From Bacteroidales bacterium (GTDB taxonomy: Bacteria; Bacteroidota; Bacteroidia; Bacteroidales; UBA3663): 13,405 nt of DNA. Below are positions 6,205-11,436 of this stretch, one piece after another. The position numbers and the translations under genes were made by a program. The DNA lies in the NCBI GenBank assembly GCA_030526445.1, contig JAUNCV010000003.1, positions 20,348 to 33,752 of the forward strand. Reading direction: 5' to 3'. How positions within the stretch are numbered: the stretch's first letter is position 1; each line of letters begins with the position of its first letter. The notes beneath the pieces were generated by a model. That model worked only from the letters and a program-made list of their open reading frames with translations. It was not told the DNA's origin and did no database searches.

Positions 6205-6408
6205 TTAGAGAGCAGCAGCCTCAGCCTCACGAGCATTGAGCTCGGTGAGAAGACGTGCAATGTTGCGACGGGTTGCGCGGATCAACATAGGGTTGTCGAG
6301 TGGACTAACGCTATGGTTGAAGCTCAACGAATCCAAAGTTGCCTTCTCTTCAGCAATACGACCCTTCAACTCTTCAACTGTAAGATTCTTGATTTCTTTA
6401 GCTTTCAT
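6205..6408 (-). CDS. rpmC: 50S ribosomal protein L29 (uL29)
   Basis: L29 is a small two-helix protein near the exit of the polypeptide tunnel, next to L23, where it contributes to the binding surface for targeting factors. The 67-residue product is within the family range (about 63-70). It has MKAKEIKNLTVEELKGRIAE, the first helix running to LDSLSFNHSVSPLDNPMLIR, and the second helix RATRRNIARLLTELNARE with the conserved IAR motif. The C-terminus ends in a short Ala/Glu tail. It is placed between rplP (21 bases upstream) and rpsQ (32 bases downstream), its standard place in the S10 gene series. Confidence 0.97.
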   Translation of the reverse strand: MKAKEIKNLTVEELKGRIAEEKATLDSLSFNHSVSPLDNPMLIRATRRNIARLLTELNAREAEAAAL

Positions 6409-6429
6409 ATTGTTTGGTCTTTTTACTTA

Positions 6430-6864
6430 TTAGAGGACAATGAGTTCTGGATCATAATCGCGACGAACTACAAACTTGGTCTGTACTGGGAGCTTCTGAG
6501 CACCGAGGCGAAGAGCCTCCTTAGCGATCTCATAAGAAACACCCTCAATCTCGAAGAGGATACGACCTGGGTTGCAGTCTGCTACCCAACCATCCGGATC
6601 ACCCTTACCTTTACCCATTCGGACATCGGCAGGCTTACGAGTGTAAGGCTTGTCAGGGAAGACACGGCACCAAAGCTGGCCTTCACGCTGCATGTAACGG
6701 GTGATAGCGATACGAGCGGCTTCAAGCTGACGCGAATTGATCCACTTATTGTCAAGCGTCTTGATTCCGAATGAACCGAAGGCAAGCTGGTTACCACGCT
6801 GGGCATTACCCTTGAGGTTGTTACGCTGCTGTCTGCGGAACTTTGTTCTTTTCGGCTGTAACAT
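6430..6864 (-). CDS. rplP: 50S ribosomal protein L16 (uL16)
   Basis: L16 lies close to the A-site tRNA elbow and helps organise the peptidyl-transferase region late in 50S assembly. The 144-residue product starts MLQPKRTKFRRQQRNNLKGN and carries LAFGSFGIKTLDNKWINSRQ, the helix RQLEAARIAITRYMQREGQL, and RVFPDKPYTRKPADVRMGKG around residues 69-86. Arg82 corresponds by my alignment to the Arg that is hydroxylated in E. coli. The C-terminal half GRILFEIEGV and EALRLGAQKLPVQTKFVVR is normal. The product is a few residues longer than E. coli (136), mainly at the acidic/aliphatic end. It lies 28 bases after rpsC, with seven A bases directly before ATG, and 21 bases before rpmC. Confidence 0.98.
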   Translation of the reverse strand: MLQPKRTKFRRQQRNNLKGNAQRGNQLAFGSFGIKTLDNKWINSRQLEAARIAITRYMQREGQLWCRVFPDKPYTRKPADVRMGKGKGDPDGWVADCNPGRILFEIEGVSYEIAKEALRLGAQKLPVQTKFVVRRDYDPELIVL

Positions 6865-6892
6865 TTTTTTAAAGCTTCTAAATCGTTAATAA

Positions 6893-7636
6893 TTATTTTT
6901 TGTTGCGGAAACCGCCACGGCGCTGACCACGATTCTCGCGTGAGCCGCGTTCGCCATTCTCCTGACGACCAGTTTCCTTCTGACGAGTGAAGTTAGGAGC
7001 AAGATCCTTCTTACCATAAACCTCACCACGGCAGATCCATACCTTAATACCGATCAAACCAACCTTGGTAAGAGCCTCTGAAAGAGCGTAATCAATATCT
7101 GCACGGAAAGTGTGCAATGGAGTACGACCCTCCTTGTAAAGCTCCTTACGAGACATTTCAGCACCGTTAAGACGACCGCTGAACTGAATCTTGATACCTT
7201 CAGCACCAGCACGCATTGCAGACTGAATAGCCATCTTGCAAGCACGACGATAAGCAACCTTACCCTCAAGCTGACGAGCGATGTTCTCAGCTACGATGTG
7301 AGCATCGAGCTCAGGCTTCTTAACCTCATAGATGTTAATCTGAACATCCTTGTCGGTGATTGACTTAAGCTCTTCCTTGAGCTTATCAACTTCAGAACCT
7401 GCCTTACCGATGATGATACCTGGGCGAGCAGTGCAGATTGTGATAGTCACAAGCTTCAAAGTACGCTCGATAACGATACGGCTGAGCATTGCCTTAGAGA
7501 GACGTGCGTTAAGATACTTACGGATCTTAGCGTCCTCTACGATGATATCACCACAATTCTTGTTGGCAAACCAGTTTGAATCCCAACCACGGATGATACC
7601 CAAACGGTTACTAATTGGAGAAATTTTCTGTCCCAT
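6893..7636 (-). CDS. rpsC: 30S ribosomal protein S3 (uS3) with basic Gly/Arg tail
   Basis: S3 forms the mRNA entry tunnel of the 30S subunit with S4 and S5. The 247-residue product begins MGQKISPISNRLGIIRGWDS. A type II KH domain follows (about residues 39-109), with RPGIIIGKAG at 71-80 carrying the GKAG nucleic-acid loop, then the C-terminal domain with AYRRACKMAIQ (128-138). The Arg-Arg and Lys there match the residues linked to mRNA helicase activity in E. coli. GIKIQFSGRLNGAEMSRKE and IKVWICRGEVYG are normal. From about residue 209 the tail is low-complexity and rich in Arg, Gly, Glu and Asn (GSRENRGQRRGGFRNKK at the end), making it longer than E. coli S3 (233). It begins 8 bases after rplV. 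Confidence 0.98.
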   Translation of the reverse strand: MGQKISPISNRLGIIRGWDSNWFANKNCGDIIVEDAKIRKYLNARLSKAMLSRIVIERTLKLVTITICTARPGIIIGKAGSEVDKLKEELKSITDKDVQINIYEVKKPELDAHIVAENIARQLEGKVAYRRACKMAIQSAMRAGAEGIKIQFSGRLNGAEMSRKELYKEGRTPLHTFRADIDYALSEALTKVGLIGIKVWICRGEVYGKKDLAPNFTRQKETGRQENGERGSRENRGQRRGGFRNKK

Positions 7637-7644
7637 TGTGGAGA

Positions 7645-8049
7645 TTATTTAGATTCTTTGTTAATAGTATCAACAGTCAAAGTCACATGATTGCTGCGCT
7701 TGCGAACGCGGTAAGCACGACCCTGAGGAGCAGGACGAAGACGCTTAATAGTAGCACCCTCATCAACTACGATAGCGCTAATCTTAAGGTCGCCAGCTTC
7801 TGCCTTACGACCATTCTTAGCCTCCCAGTTAGCAATTGCAGACTTCAAAAGAAGCTCAACACGAGCTGCTGCCTCCTTGTTTGAGAAGTGGAGAACACCC
7901 AAAGCCTTGAAGCACTCCATGCCACGTACCATATCTGCTACGAGACGCATCTTGCGTGGAGAAGTTGGGATGTTGTTATACTTAGCAAAAGAGGTCATCT
8001 TGCGCTCTGCCTTGCGGACCTCGAGCGACTTCAATTTTCCATTAGGCAT
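7645..8049 (-). CDS. rplV: 50S ribosomal protein L22 (uL22)
   Basis: L22 lines the polypeptide exit tunnel with a long beta hairpin whose tip, with L4, makes the constriction. The 134-residue product has the conserved core FAKYNNIPTSPRKMRLVADM (21-40), LLLKSAIANWEAKNG (67-80) and the tunnel loop about residues 95-112, ending LRPAPQGRAYRVRKRSNHVT. Macrolide resistance changes map to this loop in other bacteria; I see no deletion. The first 20 residues (MPNGKLKSLEVRKAERKMTS) form an extra basic N-terminal tail relative to E. coli L22 (110). An internal ATG at codon 18 would remove most of it, but the upstream start fits the spacing (35 bases after rpsS) and is preferred. rpsC follows after 8 bases. 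Confidence 0.96.
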   Translation of the reverse strand: MPNGKLKSLEVRKAERKMTSFAKYNNIPTSPRKMRLVADMVRGMECFKALGVLHFSNKEAAARVELLLKSAIANWEAKNGRKAEAGDLKISAIVVDEGATIKRLRPAPQGRAYRVRKRSNHVTLTVDTINKESK

Positions 8050-8084
8050 AATGTTAAATCTTTATTTTAAAATTAGACCCCTTA

Positions 8085-8351
8085 TTACTTACGATTACCA
8101 GAGTGACCACGGAAAGTACGAGTCATAGAGAACTCGCCAAGTTTGTGACCAACCATGTTCTCAGTTACATATACTGGAACGAACTTATTACCGTTGTGAA
8201 CAGCGATAGTGTGACCTACAAAATCAGGAGAGATCATAGAAGCACGAGACCAAGTCTTAACAACTGCCTTCTTGCCAGATTCGTTCATAGCAAGAATCTT
8301 CTTCTCGAGCTTAACGCTAATAAACGGGCCTTTTTTTAAGGAACGACTCAT
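8085..8351 (-). CDS. rpsS: 30S ribosomal protein S19 (uS19)
   Basis: S19 sits in the head of the 30S subunit, where it binds 16S rRNA with S13 and contacts the central protuberance. The 88-residue product is close to the usual 92. It opens MSRSLKKGPFISVKLEKKIL and has VVKTWSRASMISPDFVGHTI, AVHNGNKFVPVYVTENMVGH and KLGEFSMTRTFRGHSGNRK, all strong family signatures. It lies 24 bases after rplB and 35 bases before rplV, in the normal L2-S19-L22 order. The region before ATG is A/T only, with no Shine-Dalgarno. Confidence 0.98.
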   Translation of the reverse strand: MSRSLKKGPFISVKLEKKILAMNESGKKAVVKTWSRASMISPDFVGHTIAVHNGNKFVPVYVTENMVGHKLGEFSMTRTFRGHSGNRK

Positions 8352-8375
8352 ATTATTATATTAATAATGTATTAC

Positions 8376-9203
8376 TTACTTCTTATTAGCTCTCTCGATG
8401 ATATACTTGTTAGACTGCTTCTTTGGTGCACGTGTCTTCAAGCCCTTAGCGTAGAGACCCTTACGTGAACGTGGGTGACCACCAGACTGACGACCTTCAC
8501 CACCACCCATTGGGTGATCAACTGGGTTCATAACAACACCACGGTTGTGTGGACGACGACCCAACCAACGAGAGCGACCAGCCTTACCACTCTTCTCGAG
8601 TGCGTGGTCTGCATTACCTACAGAACCGATAGTAGCCTTGCAAGTAGCAAGAATCTTACGGGTTTCACCTGAAGGCAACTTGATGATTGCATAATCACCT
8701 TCCTTTGAAGTAAGCTGAGCAAAGTTACCAGCAGAACGAACAAGAGCAGCACCCTGACCTGGACGGAGCTCGATGTTGTGAATAACAGTACCTACTGGGA
8801 TATCCTTAAGAGGAAGGCTATTACCGACCTCTGGAAGAGCCTCGCTTCCTGAAACTACCTTGGTACCAACGGTCAAGCCGTTTGGAGCAAGGATATAGCG
8901 CTTCTCGCCATCTACATAATAAAGAAGAGCGATGTTAGCAGAACGGTTTGGATCGTACTCGATAGACTTAACTACTGCTGGTACGCCGTCCTTGTTGCGC
9001 TTGAAATCAATGATACGATAAGACTGCTTGTGACCACCACCAATATAGCGCATGGTCATACGACCCTGGTTATTACGACCACCAGTCTTGGTCTTACCTA
9101 CAGTGAGAGACTTCTCAGGTGCTTTAGCGGTAATCTCGTCGAATGCGCTAATAGCCTTGCCTCTCTGGCCCGGAGTTGTGGGCTTAAATTTACGAATTGC
9201 CAT
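8376..9203 (-). CDS. rplB: 50S ribosomal protein L2 (uL2)
   Basis: L2 is one of the most conserved ribosomal proteins, needed for subunit joining and peptidyl-transferase activity. The 275-residue product has the N-terminal basic extension (MAIRKFKPTTPGQRG), the OB-fold domain with GRMTMRYIGGGHKQSYRIID, the SH3-like domain with LRPGQGAALVRSAGNFAQL, and the C-terminal segment with MNPVDHPMGGGEGR near residues 225-238. His230 should be the functional His known as H229 in E. coli. Two residues later Met232 replaces the His found in most bacteria, as in other Bacteroidia by my recollection. The gene is preceded by a 127-base spacer with a 10-bp long-range stem, the most elaborate in the window, and is followed by rpsS after 24 bases. 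Confidence 0.98.
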   Translation of the reverse strand: MAIRKFKPTTPGQRGKAISAFDEITAKAPEKSLTVGKTKTGGRNNQGRMTMRYIGGGHKQSYRIIDFKRNKDGVPAVVKSIEYDPNRSANIALLYYVDGEKRYILAPNGLTVGTKVVSGSEALPEVGNSLPLKDIPVGTVIHNIELRPGQGAALVRSAGNFAQLTSKEGDYAIIKLPSGETRKILATCKATIGSVGNADHALEKSGKAGRSRWLGRRPHNRGVVMNPVDHPMGGGEGRQSGGHPRSRKGLYAKGLKTRAPKKQSNKYIIERANKK

Positions 9204-9220
9204 TTGAAAAAATTAGCATT

Positions 9221-9320
9221 TTCAGCCGTCTTGGAATACAATTTCTGAATTTCCGAGTTACTATCGGACGAATCCTTTAGGCTTTCGAAAGACTTTGCTG
9301 CGTCCTAGAGGACGGCTGAA
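9221..9320 (-). promoter_or_regulatory. Structured 100-base element before rplB (candidate leader)
   Basis: The first and last ten bases of this element (9311-9320 and 9221-9230) are exact inverted repeats (TTCAGCCGTC with GACGGCTGAA), closing an 80-base interior. Inside, GGACG (9305-9301) pairs with CGUCC (9270-9266), CUUUCGAAAG (9291-9282) is self-complementary, and GGAA/UUCC (9254-9251 with 9236-9233) can cap a third arm. GGACG can also pair with CGUCC at 9314-9310, which would break the long stem. The stem ends 17 bases before the rplB ATG, with a U6C run between. A transposon-like relic (100 bp with 10-bp terminal repeats) is an alternative, but no flanking duplication is visible. Confidence 0.6.
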
Positions 9321-9330
9321 TAATTAATAA

Positions 9331-9666
9331 TTAGTTGATGTTGCTGTAAATATCAATCTGGTCACCATCCTTGAGGGTAACATATGCCTTCTTGAAAGAA
9401 GCAGTCTTACCCACTTGGAGGCCCTTCTTGGTATAACGGGTTTTGATCTTACCAGCATAGTTGATAGTGTTAACAGCGATAACAGTAACGCCGAACTTAT
9501 CTTCTACTGCCTTCTTGATCTGAATCTTGTTAGCATTTGGATCAACATAGAAGCCGTAAACGCAATTTACAGGAGCGCTGCCGTCCTTCTTGCTGCGTGG
9601 CTGAGATGACTTCTCGGTGAGATTGGTCATTTCCTCAGTAACGATAGGTTTGATAATAATTGCCAT
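9331..9666 (-). CDS. rplW: 50S ribosomal protein L23 (uL23)
   Basis: L23 lies at the tunnel exit and is the docking site of trigger factor and the signal recognition particle. The 111-residue product starts MAIIIKPIVTEEMTNLTEKS, where the Glu pair should include the chaperone-contact residue. It has the central helix IQIKKAVEDKFGVTVIAVNT, the basic loop GKIKTRYTKKGLQVGKTASF and the closing KKAYVTLKDGDQIDIY. It is about 11 residues longer than E. coli L23 (100). The extra residues lie mainly in a hydrophilic stretch at about 20-35 (SSQPRSKKDGSAPVN). It begins 17 bases after rplD. The following junction is the long structured spacer before rplB, which separates two genes that are close neighbours in most bacteria. 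Confidence 0.97.
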   Translation of the reverse strand: MAIIIKPIVTEEMTNLTEKSSQPRSKKDGSAPVNCVYGFYVDPNANKIQIKKAVEDKFGVTVIAVNTINYAGKIKTRYTKKGLQVGKTASFKKAYVTLKDGDQIDIYSNIN

Positions 9667-9683
9667 TGTTGTTTACTTAGCTT

Positions 9684-10304
9684 TTAGAGGTTGTTTACAG
9701 TTGCTACTGCACTCTCAGTAAGAATGAGGGTCTTGCAGTTCAAAACAGCATAAGTGTTAAGGTCTGCAGCCTGCATTACATTGACTGATTTCAAATTGCG
9801 AGCGGACAAAAGTACGTTTTTATTCTGAGAATTCAAAACAACAAGCGACTTTTTCTCACCACCCTGCAGGTTTTTAACTACGTTAACCATTGTTTTGGTA
9901 GATGGAGCTTCCATATTAAAGTCCTCAACCACAATGATTGCCTGCTCAGCTGCCTTAGCTGAAAGAGCGCTCTTACGAGCGAGAGCCTTCACCTTCTTGT
10001 TGAGCTTGAAGCTATAGTCACGTGGCACTGGACCGAAGATACGACCACCACCTACGAGCACTGGTGAGTTGATATCACCACGACGAGCACCGCCGCCGCC
10101 CTTCTGACGACCGAGCTTACGAGTAGAACCTGAGATCTCGCTACGCTGCTTAGACTTGTGGGTACCCTGACGCTGATCTGCGAGGTACTGCTTAACAGCG
10201 AGGTATACAACATGCTGATTTGGCTCGATACCGAAAACCTCATCATTAAGGACTACCTTACGACCGGTGTCCTGACCTTCCTTGTTAAATACGCTCAGTT
10301 CCAT
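9684..10304 (-). CDS. rplD: 50S ribosomal protein L4 (uL4)
   Basis: L4 reaches into the 50S core with a long loop that, with L22, forms the exit-tunnel constriction. In E. coli it also represses the S10 operon by attenuation and translation block. The 206-residue product begins MELSVFNKEGQDTGRKVVLN. The tunnel loop spans about residues 45-87, with GSTRKLGRQKGGGGARRGD at 59-77, where E. coli has a Thr-Gly-Arg version. The globular remainder has KKVKALARKSALSAKA and the helix pairs expected of the family. Its ATG overlaps the rplC stop by one base (TAATG), which suggests coupled translation and equal synthesis with L3. If L4 is an autoregulator here, the hairpin before rplC is the nearest plausible target; this is inference. 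Confidence 0.98.
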   Translation of the reverse strand: MELSVFNKEGQDTGRKVVLNDEVFGIEPNQHVVYLAVKQYLADQRQGTHKSKQRSEISGSTRKLGRQKGGGGARRGDINSPVLVGGGRIFGPVPRDYSFKLNKKVKALARKSALSAKAAEQAIIVVEDFNMEAPSTKTMVNVVKNLQGGEKKSLVVLNSQNKNVLLSARNLKSVNVMQAADLNTYAVLNCKTLILTESAVATVNNL

Positions 10305-10921
10305 TACTTCTCAATTGTTAAAAGTGAACCCTTTGCACCAGGAACAGAACCCTTCACGAGGAGGAGGTTGTGCTCTGGAATAACCTTCAAAATCTGGAGG
10401 TTCTGCACAGTTACCTGTACGTTACCCATCTGGCCGCCCATGCGGAGGCCCTTGAATACACGAGCAGGGTAAGAACATGCACCGATTGAACCTGGCTTAC
10501 GCAGACGGTCATCCTGACCGTGGGTGCTCTGACCTACACCACCGAAACCATGGCGCTTAACAACGCCCTGGAAACCGTGACCCTTAGAGGTACCTACAAC
10601 GTCAACAAAGTCAACGTCAGAGAACAAATCAACGGTAATAACATCACCGAGCTTGTACTCCTTGTCATAACCCTTAAACTCAGCAAGGTGCTTCATAGGA
10701 GCAACACCTGCCTTCTTGAGGTGACCCATAACCGGCTTGCTAACATGCTTCTCGGTTGTCTCTTCGAAGCCTACCTGAACAGCTTCGTAACCATCCTTCT
10801 CGATGGTCTTGATCTGAGTCACAACACAAGGACCTACTTCAATAACAGTGCATGGCACATTCTTGCCATCAGCACTGAAGACGGAAGTCATTCCGACTTT
10901 TTTGCCCAATAATCCTGGCAT
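10304..10921 (-). CDS. rplC: 50S ribosomal protein L3 (uL3)
   Basis: L3 is an assembly-initiating large-subunit protein whose finger approaches the peptidyl-transferase centre. The 205-residue product is near the usual 209. It starts MPGLLGKKVGMTSVFSADGK and has VDVVGTSKGHGFQGVVKRHG, HGQDDRLRKPGSIGACSYPA (135-153), KGLRMGGQMGNVQVTVQNL and GSVPGAKGSLL. The Gln methylated by PrmB in E. coli (GSIGQ) is replaced by Ala148, so that modification cannot occur at this place. The gene follows rpsJ after a 161-base spacer with a terminator-like hairpin and probably begins a separately controlled segment. Its stop overlaps the rplD start. The ATG at 10921 has no Shine-Dalgarno. Confidence 0.98.
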   Translation of the reverse strand: MPGLLGKKVGMTSVFSADGKNVPCTVIEVGPCVVTQIKTIEKDGYEAVQVGFEETTEKHVSKPVMGHLKKAGVAPMKHLAEFKGYDKEYKLGDVITVDLFSDVDFVDVVGTSKGHGFQGVVKRHGFGGVGQSTHGQDDRLRKPGSIGACSYPARVFKGLRMGGQMGNVQVTVQNLQILKVIPEHNLLLVKGSVPGAKGSLLTIEK

Positions 10922-10932
10922 AATTTCAGTTA

Positions 10933-10984
10933 CTTGTTTGCGCTTGGCGGGAATTGACTACATCTCGGCAGCCAACACCACAAG
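10933..10984 (-). promoter_or_regulatory. Nested stem just before the rplC start
   Basis: Downstream of the terminator-like hairpin, two 5-bp stems can stack in the rplC leader: an outer CUUGU/ACAAG (10984-10980 with 10937-10933) and an inner UUGGC/GCCAA (10975-10971 with 10948-10944), around an unpaired interior loop and a 22-base apical loop. The outer stem ends 11 bases before the rplC ATG, so folding could hide the start region. The short stems make this a weak candidate. Confidence 0.35.
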
Positions 10985-11004
10985 CAGTTAAAAATATAAA
11001 TAGT

Positions 11005-11047
11005 AAAAACAGCTTGCTCACAAAGGCTCACACCCAGTGAGCAAGCT
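11005..11047 (-). terminator. Intrinsic terminator or attenuator between rpsJ and rplC
   Basis: A perfect 11-bp stem (AGCUUGCUCAC at 11047-11037 with GUGAGCAAGCU at 11021-11011) encloses a 15-base loop and is followed at once by G then five U and further U-rich sequence. That is the form of a Rho-independent terminator. The loop repeats UGUGAGC, a copy of the start of the 3' arm, so a shorter hairpin (11042-11037 with 11031-11026, five-base loop) could form first and compete. It begins 35 bases after the rpsJ stop and would end an rpsJ transcript or act as a switch for rplC and beyond. The readthrough level cannot be known from sequence. Confidence 0.75.
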
Positions 11048-11082
11048 TTGTTATTCTGTTTGTTTTGTATCGTGCTAACAGA

Positions 11083-11388
11083 TTACACTTTGATCTCTAC
11101 ATCAACGCCTGAAGGAAGCTCGAGCTTCATGAGAGCGTCAACGGTCTTAGGAGTAGCAGCGAGGATGTCGATGAGACGCTTGTAAGCGTTCAACTCGAAC
11201 TGCTCACGGCTCTTCTTGTTAACGAAGGTAGAGCGGTTTACAGTGTAAATGCGCTTAAAGGTAGGCAATGGAATAGGACCGCTTACCTTAGCACCTGTAG
11301 CCTTTACAGTCTTAACGATCTTCTCAGCAGACTTGTCTACGAGAGTGTGGTCGAAAGACTTCAACTTAATACGAATAGTCTGATCCAT
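11083..11388 (-). CDS. rpsJ: 30S ribosomal protein S10 (uS10, NusE)
   Basis: S10 is a 30S head protein that also works as NusE, the transcription-elongation partner of NusB and NusG. The 101-residue product is near the family's 103. It starts MDQTIRIKLKSFDHTLVDKS and has the helix KSAEKIVKTVKATGAKVSGP, the loop IPLPTFKRIYTVNRSTFVNK that reaches into 16S rRNA, and the closing LPSGVDVEIKV. It lies 48 bases after fusA and 161 bases before rplC, the latter gap containing a terminator-like hairpin. So, unlike in E. coli, S10 belongs with the fusA transcript and not at the head of the L3-L4 run. This fits the str-operon arrangement known in several bacterial phyla. No Shine-Dalgarno is visible. Confidence 0.98.
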   Translation of the reverse strand: MDQTIRIKLKSFDHTLVDKSAEKIVKTVKATGAKVSGPIPLPTFKRIYTVNRSTFVNKKSREQFELNAYKRLIDILAATPKTVDALMKLELPSGVDVEIKV

Positions 11389-11436
11389 ATTTTGTTTTGA
11401 AAATTTCGTTGTTAATAGAATGATCTTTCGACCTGA

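Noticed and set aside
6313..6774. A 153-codon plus-strand open frame opposite rpmC and rplP
   Set aside because: It is antisense to two certain genes and shows no family resemblance, so it is a shadow of the coding strand.
9221..9320. Reading the rplB leader as a miniature transposon with 10-bp terminal repeats
   Set aside because: The flanks show no adjacent target duplication, and the other long spacers are structured too, so an RNA leader is simpler. A genome search for further copies would settle it.
10520..10912. A 130-codon plus-strand open frame opposite rplC
   Set aside because: It falls completely inside rplC, and its composition mirrors rplC codons.
10991..11024. Possible Bacteroidota promoter on the minus strand before rplC (TTTG at 11024-11021, TATATTTT at 10998-10991)
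   Set aside because: The -7 box lacks the final G, the 22-base spacer is slightly long, and the -33 box would lie in the terminator stem. The A/T-rich tract makes chance matches likely.
11389..11436. Small GGUC-GAAA-GAUC hairpin just after fusA
   Set aside because: A four-bp stem with one G-U pair is too weak to call a feature. I see nothing else in this 48-base spacer.
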